64,000 nucleotides of DNA. Origin: Silene latifolia (taxonomy: Eukaryota; Streptophyta; Magnoliopsida; Caryophyllales; Caryophyllaceae). The notes under the pieces were generated by a model, which worked only from the letters and a program-made list of their open reading frames with translations, was not told where the DNA came from and searched no databases. The stretch spans positions 20,335,541 through 20,399,540 of the forward strand of contig NC_133537.1 of assembly GCF_048544455.1 (NCBI RefSeq), written 5' to 3'. The translations under genes were made by a program, and so were the position numbers. Below, in pieces: positions 11,133 to 21,299 of this stretch; within the stretch, counting starts at the first letter, position 1; every line of letters starts with the position of its first letter.

Positions 11133-12362
11133 TCAATCAAATGAAAGGGGGTGAACCAAAGAAGAGTTGTGCAAATCAGGATGAAAAAACCCAAAATTCC
11201 TCAACACTTGATTATCCGCAAAATTCAAAGCCTTAGACATCCCATCCCAACACTCGTCCCCTGAATACATGGGATTATGTTCCCCATTACACGGTTGACA
11301 GCCCGTAAAATGCGTCACAAACGGCCTCCTCAACCCCTTCAAACCACTTACATACTCCTCCCACAGCGCACGATATCCCTCACCACCCTTCTCAGCATGC
11401 ATCCTCCTTAAACTACGCACCCTCTTCGCCAACTTCCTATAACTGTCACCAACCATATCCAATTTCCCAACTATTTCCACCCAATACCCTTCAAAATAAT
11501 AATCACTCTCCAAATAAACCTTGTCACCCCACTTCCTCCCTTCCTTGACCAACAAGTAAGCCAGAGCGGTCTGATCATCCGACTCTGGGTACAACTTGTC
11601 AGTAAATATTGATTTTAGGATAGGACCCCACTGAGCGTACTCAGGACTTGCTGGACCGAAACTTGCCCATCGGTCCAACAACTCCATAGACCACTGACAA
11701 TTCCGAATTAAAAACACACCCGCATTAAGCCCGGTCCAACTCCTTTTCTTAAATACCAAATTGGGCCAACCATGGACCACTAAATTAAACTCCTTGTATT
11801 TATCCAACGGTAAGTCAAAATCCATGTCAGTAATTACCGCGTCCGAGTCAACCCACCAAACCCACTCGGCTTCCGGGTGGGCCAACATTGCGGCCCGAAT
11901 AACCGGGTACTTGGCCCAATACCCACGCATACTCGGGTCCAACAACACATTATTATAAAACACGTCGTACCCATGAATACGACCGTAGTCAACCTTATTC
12001 TTAAACAACCGGAGTAATAAATTATCCCCAACCGGGTTCTTACACGGGTCGGGTTGTGACCCGGTCACCATAACAACCCGGGTCGGTCCGGGTTTGGAAA
12101 AGTACGGGTGGAGTCTCATCCACTGGGTCCGCTTGTCATCCCAGTTACGTACCGGGGTGGACATTGAATAGGAGAGTTCGGGGTCGTCGTAGAAGGTAGT
12201 CGGTTCGTGTCGGGTTCGTGTTTGAGTTATGTTTGGGAGAGGTGGGGGAGTTGGGGTGATTGTGAATGACCTGAAACTCCAAATGAGGAAAAATGCGACG
12301 AGTGCGCCACCGATAAACGGGGTGAGTTTGGTTTTGGGTGGAATTTCATGGGTTAATGCCAT
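11133..12362 (-). CDS. Golgi GT34 glycosyltransferase (galactomannan galactosyltransferase/GT6-GT7-like)
   Basis: Intact single-exon gene of 409 codons. Residues 1-15 are cytosolic, 16-34 form a signal-anchor helix, and a proline-rich stem runs to about residue 55. The catalytic domain has the GT34 run 'VVMVTGSQPDPC-KNPVGDN', 'NKVDYGRIHGYD', 'GYWAKYPVIR' and the DXD metal/UDP-sugar motif in WWVDSDA (DSD at 172-174). It continues with 'LNAGVFLIRNCQWS', 'SDDQTALAYLL', 'FEGYWVEI' and the C-terminal 'HFTGCQPC'. In this family these are type II Golgi enzymes that add galactose or xylose to mannan or xyloglucan backbones. The tyrosine-rich HGYDVFYNN region and the overall length (about 410 rather than 460 residues) point to the galactomannan galactosyltransferase/MUCI10 side rather than the xyloglucan xylosyltransferases. 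The exact sugar is inference. No neighbouring gene suggests a cluster. Confidence 0.9.
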   Translation of the reverse strand: MALTHEIPPKTKLTPFIGGALVAFFLIWSFRSFTITPTPPPLPNITQTRTRHEPTTFYDDPELSYSMSTPVRNWDDKRTQWMRLHPYFSKPGPTRVVMVTGSQPDPCKNPVGDNLLLRLFKNKVDYGRIHGYDVFYNNVLLDPSMRGYWAKYPVIRAAMLAHPEAEWVWWVDSDAVITDMDFDLPLDKYKEFNLVVHGWPNLVFKKRSWTGLNAGVFLIRNCQWSMELLDRWASFGPASPEYAQWGPILKSIFTDKLYPESDDQTALAYLLVKEGRKWGDKVYLESDYYFEGYWVEIVGKLDMVGDSYRKLAKRVRSLRRMHAEKGGEGYRALWEEYVSGLKGLRRPFVTHFTGCQPCNGEHNPMYSGDECWDGMSKALNFADNQVLRNFGFFHPDLHNSSLVHPLSFD

Positions 12363-12583
12363 TTTAGTTTATTTTTTGGGAGAAATGTTTTGTTGTAAGG
12401 GAGTGTAAATGTGATTTATGGGGGAAAGAAGAAAAGGGAGTGCGGTGGTCGTAAAGAGGTGTAAATGAGACATATGGGAGTAATTAGTGGAGGGGCCTTG
12501 TTAGTAAATGTTGTGTTGGGAGTGATGCATTACTATTTACTAGAATCTGCATTTATGCTTTGCTTGTTTTGGATATGTAGAAT
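12363..12583 (-). promoter_or_regulatory. 5' flank of the GT34 gene
   Basis: The minus-strand upstream region contains the presumed 5' UTR. I see no unambiguous TATA box or known element. A MITE remnant begins at about 12584, only about 220 bp upstream of the start codon, so the promoter is short or runs through the repeat. Confidence 0.3.
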
Positions 12584-12690
12584 CACAAATTCTCCTTTTT
12601 CATTTGTGACGGGTATATCCGTCGCAAGCTTGCAACGGGCCAAATATAATTCACATGGGGAGATAAGACAAAAGCAAATTGTCTAGGGGT
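12584..12690. repeat. Remnant of the CACAAA...CGTCACAAG MITE family
   Basis: It starts CACAAATTCTC and contains the family's 'TTTGTGACGGGTATATCCGTCGCAAGCTTGCAACGG' core in slightly changed form. The right end could not be placed. It is related to the elements at 26165-26335, 34297-34506, 50790-50986, 51288-51446 and 53491-53676. Confidence 0.6.
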
Positions 12691-13755
12691 AGATTAATTG
12701 TTTTGGGGTTTTGTTAGTTTGGTAAGTTTTGATTTGATTTAGTGTCTAATGTGGAGATTAAGTAAGGTGTCTTTGATTTTTTTCGGTTGAAAAGAGCTGA
12801 ACTAAATTTAACTTAATGCAATTGAACCTAATTTAAGTACAACTAGCCCTGTTCTTTTTGGCTAAATTGAACTTAATGGAACTTGAGTCGACTTCATTTG
12901 ACCCTGATTTTATCGTAGTGTATTGAAATAACTTAATTATAAATAACTTGATAAAAACACACTTGAAAAGTATGGTAAAGGACATGCAAATCTAAGTTAG
13001 ATCAAATATTTTGTTGTTCGAAAGCATTGATACCCTTTGTTGGGCCGCTGGTGGTGTAGTGTTCTTGACTCACAACTATATGACATTATCTGCTTTGGAT
13101 CAAGCACTCCCGAATTAGCTCTCAGACTCATTTCCATAAGTTCTCGTACGGTCAGAAATGATGACATTTATAAAAACTTTTTTCATTTGTACACCACCGA
13201 TTTTAAACTTGAGCATATAACTTAACTAGCACATTTGACACAGAAAATGAAACAACTCATAAATAAAATCAAGACGAGTTTAATGCATTAGATGGGGTTG
13301 AAGAAAGTACGTATCTTAGAAGTCACAACATGTGAAACGTTTAATAGCAAAGTCACTAAGTCAGTATCAAGCATATGATAGTGTTGCGATGTGATTGGTA
13401 AAGAGTATGGAATATGGACGCAGAGAGCATGAATTCCTGGTAAACAAATGCAAAGTTGTAACCCTTAATTTGTCTTTACTTTCCACTTTTTCGTTGGTAA
13501 CCGACAACACCCTAATTGCGCTCCTTAATTAATCCTTTCTTCTAACTTGTTTTACTCTGCCTTTGGGGAGCCCATTTCGGTTTGTCATTATCACATTTGA
13601 CTACGGCTGATTTAGGTTTCCACTTTTTTTACTGTTTACTTGCACAATATATTGCGTATCTTCCGCCATTTTTCTAATTTTCGAAGTACCCTTCTCTGAC
13701 CTTTTTGTTCATGGCTGATTGATTTCATCAAGGATTAAATTTGGGGCGCATTTTT
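12691..13755. other. Unassigned AT-rich DNA with a possible MITE remnant
   Basis: The segment 12779-12905 contains two inward-pointing blocks, one near 'GGTTGAAAAGAGCTGAACT' and one near 'CTGTTCTTTTTGGCTAAATTG'. They resemble ends of the common 'CCCTGTTCTTTT' MITE type, but no target duplication could be placed. No supported gene in the rest. Confidence 0.35.
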
Positions 13756-13756
13756 C

Positions 13757-13845
13757 AAAGGCTCCCATTTTGACGAAAAAATTCTTAGGTCCTCTGGAAG
13801 TACCATTAATATGTCATCTCTAACAAATAAGAAGTTTTCATGATA
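13757..13845 (+). repeat. Left arm of an inverted-repeat element split by later insertions
   Basis: The block from AAATTCTTAGGTC through 'AGTACCATTAATATGTCATCTC' to 'AATAAGAAGTTTTCATG' matches the reverse complement of 25305-25375 ('AGTACCATTAATGTGTCCTCC', 'TATAAGAAATCTTCATG') at roughly three quarters of positions by eye. Together they look like the two arms of one inverted-repeat (MITE-like) element. Confidence 0.5.
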
Positions 13846-13861
13846 ATATTTTTCTTATAAT

Positions 13862-14526
13862 CTTATCTTTATTAATTCAGAAGATAATGCTAAATGGAAA
13901 ATGCGCCACGTCATTTATACATTTTTTTTGGGGGGGGGGGGGGAAATTCAGGTTATGGTGGGTCCGTTGGTGTGCAAAGAATTTATTTCTTCAAATCGTC
14001 TGCCAATACAACCATGCGACAATTTTCGTCTTTAAAAAAAAATTATGAAATAATTACATACGATCGGAATAAATAAAATTAATTGCATGTAATCGGAATG
14101 AATTACAAATCGGAATAAATGAAATAAATTACATATAATCGGAATGAATTACATAATTAATAATAAAATTACATAATTAATGTAATAAAATTACATAATT
14201 ACGAGAATAAATTACATTTAATTACGAGAATTAATTACATATAATGGGAATACATTACAGAATTAATGAAATTAATTATTACAAACAATGCGAATAAATT
14301 ATATTAACTTAAATAATTTTTAAAACTAGATAGTACGATGTTGTTGAGCGCTTAGTGAGAGATCTACGTAACGAATATGGTGAAACTCTTACTTATGTTA
14401 ATCCGTCTGTAACTGGAAATAAACATTCACCCGATAGTTGTGGTTTTAACGCATCCTATTTACGTGGAGAATGTTCATTTCCAGTTAGATCACTGATCTA
14501 CATTAAACATGTAGATCACTGATATA
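13862..14526 (+). mobile_element. Left part of an apparent Helitron, AT-rich with short tandem repeats
   Basis: Outside the Retand-like target duplication GAACT (14527-14531) lies DNA that resumes at 25171 and ends in a Helitron 3' terminus at 25273. The left boundary near 13862 is a guess, based on a TC start and on the inverted-repeat arm ending there. The body holds a G12 run (13928) and, at 14045-14300, degenerate tandem units built from 'AATTACATATAATCGGAATG'. No gene is supported. Confidence 0.4.
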
Positions 14527-14531
14527 GAACT

Positions 14532-15100
14532 TGTTCCGGGTGTAATTCCGGAGCAGGATTATGACCACTTAAGCTTGTGGAATGATGTCGTTGCTTGTCT
14601 CTTCCTTTCACTCTCTCCTGTAAAGATGAACAAACTCAGGGATCGGCTTGGTACCGAGCGTCTTCACTCCGACGCTCAAGTCAAGTAAACTTAGAGAGAT
14701 AAGTTGTGTGTTGAACTTGGCAAAGTATATTGTAGAGAGATAAGGGAGTTTATACAGATTTTTGAGTTGGTTTCTCAATGAGAGATGATGAGTATTTATA
14801 GACTTTCACCTTTTGTCACGTAGTGGCCAAGTGGCCAAGTGGCGTAGCGGTGGAAAGAGCTGTCTTACCCTCGGCCGAGGGACCCATGACAAGTAAGAAG
14901 CTGGTTGACTCCATGCCGAGGGGACCGGATGTGAGTACGCGGATATGTCTCTCTAGGCTAGTTCGCTTCGAGCCGAGACCCAGTGACAGCCGACGTGCTT
15001 TGTCGGTTAGTTGTTTAATATGTTGACTTTATTTGTCTTTTTACCTTTGACCTTGCTCGATATGTTGACTCGGTCACGGGTGCGAGAATATGCCCCATCA
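14532..15100 (-). repeat. 3' LTR of Retand-like copy 1
   Basis: 569 bp. On the plus strand it starts TGTTCCGGGTGTAATTCC and ends TGCCCCATCA, so on the minus strand it begins TGATGGGGCATATTC. A TATA box (TATAAATA on the minus strand) lies at about 14792-14801. The purine-rich CTGGGGCAAAT on the minus strand at 15101-15111 is the likely polypurine tract. Confidence 0.92.
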
Positions 15101-15498
15101 ATTTGCCCCAGCGTAGTCTATGCCGTGGTATGGACCTTCGATGCGTGTTGAGCGTATTCTGCGCATGTCGAACTTCTCCTCGGCTTGGTTTGTTTCAGGC
15201 CGTACCATATCCCCCTCCACATGGTTGTGTAATGGACATCGAATGTGGAAAAGAAAATGGCGCTGGCCGAGACCAAGGTTGAGGGTGCCGTGTGCTTTGA
15301 TTGCCCCGTACGTCTTTGCGCCAAGCTTGGTTGATCGGTGGCCGTTGGCAAGTAGATACCAAGGAGCGTGTCGAAGAAGATTGGTCATGTATGTAGATTG
15401 ACATTCCGTGGGTCGCATGCTTCGACACGTGGCACTGGTCTTTGATTAGTGGACGCTTCATGGGCTTTCCTCGATTGGTCCATCGAATGGGCTTTGCT

Positions 15499-15508
15499 TA
15501 TAAATAGA
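15499..15508 (+). promoter_or_regulatory. TATA box for the antisense extra gene, copy 1
   Basis: TATAAATAGA on the plus strand, about 190 bp upstream of the presumed ATG of the antisense gene and outside the LTR. The same box at the same relative place occurs in the sister copy (49711-49720, minus strand). This suggests an internal promoter that drives transcription against gag-pol. Confidence 0.6.
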
Positions 15509-15686
15509 GCAATATGCCCTTCATTTTGACTCGCAAACTTCTTTTTCTCAAAAAATTTCCTCTTTCTAGTTTTCGAAGCGTTTTCTCTCTCTAATTTTCG
15601 AAGCGTTACTCGGCGTAACACTTTCTTTCAAGGTAAACAAACAAATTCTTCCCCCAACTTTTATTTGTTAATTAACTGTTGCCACC

Positions 15687-18247
15687 ATGTCTCTGCGATG
15701 CTCGCCTAGTACCTCAACTCCAGGGGGCGAACGTCGCGTCCCGATGAACAGGAGTCACTGGTTGTCACCCCGATAGGGTTCGGGGGTCGGAAGTCGCCTT
15801 CTCCTGAAATTGATGAGAAATATTTGGAGGATTTTGATGATGGCGATGATGAAAAGACCCAATCTGATTCAGAGAGGCCGCATTACTTGTGGCACGGCGA
15901 AGCCTGCTCGATTAAACCCGATCGTGTTTGGACGAACAAGTTCGCTAGTGTCTCCGGGCCTGAACTTTTTGAAGACCATTACTACTTCGGCAGGGGGTAT
16001 AGAATTATTCTCCCTGAGGGTGATCAGGCAGTCTGTTGCCCTCCCGAAGGTTGTATCGGCGTGTATATTAGACATCTGGAGTATGGGCTCCGATTTCCTC
16101 TTAATGAACACGTCGCGGCCATAATCAAAGCCATGAATGTCGTCGTGGCACAACTGCATCCGTTGGCCATTAGGACGATTATTGGCTTCGTATGGTTTTG
16201 TCTTTTTAAAGGGGAGGCCCCAACGGTGAACCTTTTCCGCCGGCTTCACTATCTTCGGTAGTCTACCCTAGGCGGCACGGGGTGGTACAGCGTGCAGACC
16301 GAGCCGGGTTACGTGACCGTCTCCAAGCTGACATCCTGCAAAGACTGGAAGGGGCGGTGGGTATATGTCGAGGTTTCGGAGGACTATCCACTGCCCCGGT
16401 CCTTCCAGCGCCGCGTCAATTTGCGGTGTGAGAGTCAGGGGGAGCATGAAAGATATGTCTCCCGTAATAAGATTAAGATGGACGCCAAGAAGGTCTATCT
16501 TAAGGACGACGAAGTGCGGGCAATGAGCACATTCGAGATCGAGAGGGATGGCACGCCGAAGGGATGGATGCCTCCGACGCAGATCGTCCTTCAAGACGAG
16601 CCGCTTTGTCACGTCGGCCTCATACCGGCCCTCAGCCAGGGTGAGTGGGGTCGGTATGAGGCCCACCTTTGCTTTTTATGCTTCTGTATTTGAGCCTTGG
16701 TTTACTTCTTTTGCTTAACTGTTGACTTTGTTTCTTGCAGATCGATTTGGCCGGGATCTCTCTGTCTCCATCCTAAACAAGTTGGGACTTGATCAGGACG
16801 GGAGAGTTGTTGAGCTGCACCCTAAGGCCGCGCCGCGTGATCGCAGACAGGCCCCGCACGAACTCATGGAGCAGGCGTTGAAGGCGATGGATGTGGGGCC
16901 GACTCAAGCAGAGATTGGCGGTAACGTGCCGCGCCGGAGACCAAAAACAACGTCTACGGCGGCTACGACGTCAACCCCCACTCGATCTCCAACCCCCGTA
17001 GTCCAAAAAGATAAGGTGGCCGTCAATGTTGACGAGGACGTCCCCGTTTTGGAGGGTCCTCCTCCTTCAAATAAGAGGAAGGAAGCAACGCCTGCTGCTG
17101 CTGCTATTACCGAGGCAGGGAAAGAGGAGGGGTCAGCCGGCCCTCAATCCAAGAAGGCCAGGACTGGTACGGATCTAACCCATGGGTCGGATTTAGCAAG
17201 TTCCTTATGCATTCCTGATGACAGGCTTTCTGATATGTCGATGAATGTTGACATGGACGCTTTGTCTGGGTTTTTTATAGATCACCCGTCGCCAGCTGTT
17301 GTTCTCACCGAACGGCAATTGGATAAGCAGCCTGTGCAGACGGGCGATAAAAATGTCGCCGCCGACTCCTAATCCGAGAAGGTTTCCTCCGTTCAGCTCA
17401 GGGCGGACGGCATAAGGTTGGCCAAGAGGCTGGTGAAATGGGCTGAACTAGCCGACACTCATCTTATCGAGCAAGAAAAGCTTGTGGCTCAAACTGCCCC
17501 TACGCTCGAACGGCTTAGGCTTGAGCTTGCCGCTGCTAGGAAGGAGGCCGAGAGGACGAAGAAGGACTTCCTGGCCACCATGAAGGACTTCCTCGCTGAG
17601 CGAAAGCTTAAGGAGGACGCTGAGAAGGTGGTCCTGGCCGAGAGAGCCAAGGTTGAGTCTGCGTTGGCTGATGCCGCTAAACTGCGGGAGGAGAGAAACA
17701 AATTTGAGGGCGGCTATAAGGCCATGGTTGAGCAGAGGGAAAGATGGAAGGCCCTGCATTCGGCCGAGGCAAAGGAGCATAAGGGCACAAAGGTTATCCT
17801 TGCTCAGAGGGAGAAGGATATTGAGATGCTGAAAACCGTCATCATCCCTGAAATGTGTGCCCGGTACTGGGACCAAGCTGAAGATGCTACCAGGGATGCG
17901 ATTAAAGAGCTCCTTCCTGAAGGCACCTTCCCGTGGTAAGATTTTGACAGACTTCTGGATGAGAAGGCGGCTGCTGCGGAGGCCAAGGCCGCGGCCGAGG
18001 CGAAAGCGGCGAAGGCTGCCCAGGAAGCTGCGGTCAAGGCGGCCATGGTGATAAGGTGAAGGAGGCCAGAGAGGAGGCTGAGAGGGCAAAGACAAGTGAA
18101 GCTGCCAAACCGTCCTCTGGGCCGCCCACCGTTGGTGATGCCTCTGCTGCGCGGTGGCGAGCAAAGAACAAGCATAGGGAGACGGGCGGTCGTCACCGAT
18201 TCACCGGCCCTTCGGACGGCCTTCACTGTTCGGGGGCCAACTATTGA
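15687..18247 (+). pseudogene. Antisense extra gene of the Retand-like element (PF04195-like domain plus coiled coil), copy 1
   Basis: Runs opposite to gag-pol. The presumed start ATG at 15687 is in GCCACCATG context. A globular part (about 15880-16640) has 'GLRFPLNEHVAAIIKAMNV', 'QLHPLAIRTIIGFVWFC' and 'GEAPTVNLFRRL', which I recognise as the 'putative gypsy type transposon' domain (Pfam PF04195). Intron 16641-16740 has GTGAGT and TTGCAG ends. The second exon encodes a charged, low-complexity linker and a long coiled coil ('ERLRLELAAARKEAERTKKDF'), then an Ala/Lys/Glu tail. Breaks: a frameshift near 15730, TAG at 16259-16261 and TAG at about 17938 (both CAG codons in the sister copy), TAA near 17370. 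Function unknown; such extra genes are known from Tat-lineage elements. Confidence 0.7.
16641..16740 (+). other. Intron of the antisense extra gene, copy 1
   Basis: 100 bp with donor GTGAGT and a pyrimidine-rich acceptor ending TTTCTTGCAG. Coding similarity with the sister copy stops at the donor and resumes directly after the acceptor at 'FGRDLSVS'. In the sister copy the donor is kept but the acceptor AG is lost. Confidence 0.65.
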
Positions 18248-19102
18248 GCCTTTCCTCCCTGCCATCCTTTTGGCGCTTCATGTCTTAATGTTGTAATCTT
18301 TTGTTGTTCCTTCTTTTTTGTTAAACTTTGGTAGGTTGTGTTTAGGCTATCCCTATGGGGACGGCCGTCGACTTTGTTTTGCCTCACTTGTAAACATTTT
18401 TAATAAAGTTTGTTTATTTGCCTTCGGCTTGGCCGAGGCTTTGATCTCATCCTCCATTCAGTTGTCTTCTTACGTTTTTAAACATATTGAGCGCTTTTTC
18501 GTTTTTACCTTTGGCTTGGCCGAGGCAGTTAGATTGCGTATCTCAACTGTACTTAAACGTTTTTAGCATATTGGTCGTGTCCTTTGCACTGAACAGCCGA
18601 GGTAGCAAGGTTCACGTTTCCCAATCTGCTTAGCAACATGTTGGCATATCGGTCGCTTCCTCCTCCACTCCCGGCTTTGGCCGAGGCGGTCAGATTTGCG
18701 CTTCCCAACTGCTGTTCTAAACATGTTAGCATATCGGTCGTTTCCTCGTCACTCCCGGCTTTGGCCGAGGCAATCGAGGTTACGGCTCGACTGCATTCGT
18801 ATCTATAGACATATTGATCGCTTCCTCTGCCACTCCCGGATTGGCCGAGGCGGTCAGTTGCGTTTCTCATTTGTACTTATACGTTCTTAAGCATGTTGGT
18901 CGCTTTCGCGAGTATCAATTGCATTTGTAGTGATCGCCGGCTTTGGCCGTGGCGTCTACTAGTGATCTGCCGGCTTTGGCCGTGGCGTCTACTTTGGTAC
19001 GACTACGGAGGGGACAAGCATTTCGATGGAAAACTTGGATCACTCTTCATAAGATATAATCACGCGTTGGGGTGCCCACAACGGTCTCGGACACCTCCGC
19101 CG
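18248..19102. repeat. Spacer with about 100-bp tandem repeats (GGCTTTGGCCGAGG), copy 1
   Basis: Between the ends of the two convergent genes, the phrase 'CACTCCCGGCTTTGGCCGAGGC' recurs about five times (18425-18870). Each copy is linked to blocks such as 'CATATTGGTCG' and 'TTCCCAACTG', giving a degenerate unit near 100 bp. Two short copies of 'GCCGGCTTTGGCCGTGGCG' follow at about 18935 and 18970. The same array is at 46205-46800 in the sister element. It holds the 3' ends of both transcription units. Confidence 0.75.
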
Positions 19103-20400
19103 CTATACGAAATACTTCCTAAGGTTGTCTGGGTTCCAGTGGCTCATTAGAGGCACACCCTCCATGTCTGTCAGCCGGTATGTCCCCGGCCTCATTTCTT
19201 CAACCACCCGGTAGGGTCCTTCCCAGTTGGCCGTCATTTTTCCATGGATGTTTCCTTTGTTTGTTGCGGCCGACTTTCTCAGGACTAGATCTCCTACTCT
19301 TAAGTCCCTTTTGTGGACCCTATGGTTGTAGGCTCTTCTCATTCGGTTTTGATATACTGCTAAGTTGAGCCGTGTCGTATCTCGGCTTTCTTCGACCAGG
19401 TCTAGGGAGGCTCTCAGGCCTTCTTCATTTTCGATCGGGTTAAAGGTTTGCGTTCGAATGTCGGCACCGCCGCTTCAATTAGCGGGACGGCCTCGGACCC
19501 ATAGACTAGGTGGAATGGATGTACCACTGTTGCTTCTTTCTCCGTGGTTCGAAGGGACCACGGGGACGCCGGGTAGTTCATCACCCCATCTTCCCTTTAG
19601 ATCTTCAACCTTCTTCTTCAACCCGTTCAGTATTGTTTTATTAGCCGCCTCCACCGCCCGTTGCTACGAGGGTGGGACGGAGGAGTATGCAAATTTGATA
19701 CCGAGCTCTTCCAACCAATTCATCACCATGTTGCTCCAAAACTCTCGGCCGTGGTCAAATACAATGACTTGGGGTAACCCAAAACGAGTTATGATGTTCT
19801 CCCAAATCACCTTTCTTACGGCCGCCGTGGTTTTGGTGGTACCGCTGACGACCTCGACCCATTTGGTGAAGTAGTCAACGGCGACAATCGGGTACTTCCT
19901 TCCTCCGGAGGCCGTCGGAAATGGTCCTAATAAATCCATCCCCCACTGTGCAAATGGTAGGGGACTAAATCTGGCTGCAGGTCTCGGGAAGGTGCATGTA
20001 CACGGAGCATGCATCCGACAATTCTTGCACTTCTTGGTTTTTTCCCGGAATCTTTCAGCATGGTAGGCGAAGTAGCCGGCTCGGAGAGCTTTGTGGGCTA
20101 GCGTTCTCGCCCCATGTGGTGTCCGCAGATGCCTTCGTGAATCTCTGTCAGTATAAGCTCCGCGTACCGGGCCGACACATTTCAAGAGTGGTCTTATTAC
20201 GGACCTTCTGTACAATTCTCCTTCGAACACTAAGTACCTTGCAGCGATCCTTCTTATCTTCCGAGACAGACTGCGGTCCTCCGGCAACTCTTTTGTCAGC
20301 TTGTATTTCATTATCGAAGTCATCCACGTCGTCTCGGCTTCGATGTCGCCCACCATGCCGACGGTCTCGGTGATGCTTTTAGCATTTTCGATATCCACCA
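19103..20400 (-). pseudogene. Integrase of Retand-like copy 1
   Basis: The zinc-binding HHCC region (about 20020-20130) has lost part of its histidine motif but keeps 'KKCKNCRMHA'. The catalytic core carries D in 'GMDLLGPFP' and D in 'VFDHGREFWS'; the third acidic residue region ('SSVPPS' and beyond) is cut by a frameshift at about 19664. The C-terminal part is read separately (19103-19342: 'RDLRVGDLVLRK' to 'MSHWNPDNLRKYFV'). No chromodomain, as expected for the Tat lineage. The enzyme would insert element cDNA into the genome. Confidence 0.85.
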
Positions 20401-21180
20401 AGACGGTTCGACCGACATTCTTGATGCTTGAACGGCAAGTTTTGAGAGAACGTCGGCTCGGTTGTTCTCGGACACTGGGATGCACTTTGTATTTGGAAAG
20501 ATTTCAATTTTGAGGTGTCGCTTTTACCCTCTCCGGTGTACCTTACCATCCCATCGTCTCGAGTCTCATACTCTCTCTCGATTTGATTAGTCACTAGGAG
20601 CGAGTCCGTTTTCAACACAATATGCTCCGCCCCGGCAGCTCTAGCTAACTCGACTCCAGTTATCACCGCCTCATATTCGGATTCGTTATTTGAGGCCGAG
20701 AAGGTAAACTTCAAGGCGTACTCAACTCGTCTCCGTTAGAGCTGATGATAAGGATGCCGACTCCTGAGTTGTTCGCCGTGGAGGACCTGTCGGTATACAC
20801 TTCCCACACGCCGGGATGTGATTCTTCTTGATATGTGCACTCGGCCAGAAGTGCGCAAGCGCTTGCCCCTTTATCGAAGGCCTCGGCTTGTCTTGAATGC
20901 CAAAGCGGAGAGCTCCACCGCCCATTTGATAAGTCTGCCGGATTTTTCGAATTTTTCCAATGCTTTCTCCAATGGTTGGTCGGTTAAGACCGTCACGGGA
21001 TGTGCGTCGAAGTAGGGTTTCAGCTTCCTTGCGGCAACGACGACGGCGAAGGCCGCTTTTTCGATTAGTGGGTAATTTCTTTCGTGCCGGCGAGTGTATG
21101 GTGATAAAGTAAATTGGGTATTGTTGCTTGTTTTCTTCCTCGACGATAACGACCGACCGTGTCCGAGGTAAATCGCTAAG
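20401..21180 (-). pseudogene. RNase H region (two RNase H-like parts) of copy 1
   Basis: The upstream part (about 20890-21100) matches the pol RNase H ('IEKAAFAVVVAARKLKPYFD' type, here broken by frameshifts). A second RNase H-like part (20401-20830) has 'TFSASNNESEYEAVITGVELARAAGAEHIVLKTDSLLVTNQI', with the acidic residues of the fold (E in NNESEYEA, D in KTDSLL). A second, archaeal-type RNase H after the first is a known trait of the Tat lineage. Several frameshifts. Confidence 0.75.
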
Positions 21181-21299
21181 TATAGATATAGCGTCTCCCC
21201 CGTCGGCCGGACAGGGTCGGTAGTGTCGGAAGGTGGGCTTTCGGTTGCAAAGCCGTGCTCGCTCCTCCCCAGCTAAAGTTTTTATTCCCTTTCGGCACT

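Noticed and set aside
13040-13125. tRNA-like segment with TGGTGTAGTGT and GGATCAAGC
   Set aside because: The A-box match is weak and the B box lacks the GGTTC core; probably chance.
15098-15621. Several overlapping frames of 77-106 codons between the LTR and the antisense gene of copy 1
   Set aside because: They overlap in several frames and strands, are not conserved in copy 2, and cover the presumed promoter and leader of the antisense gene.
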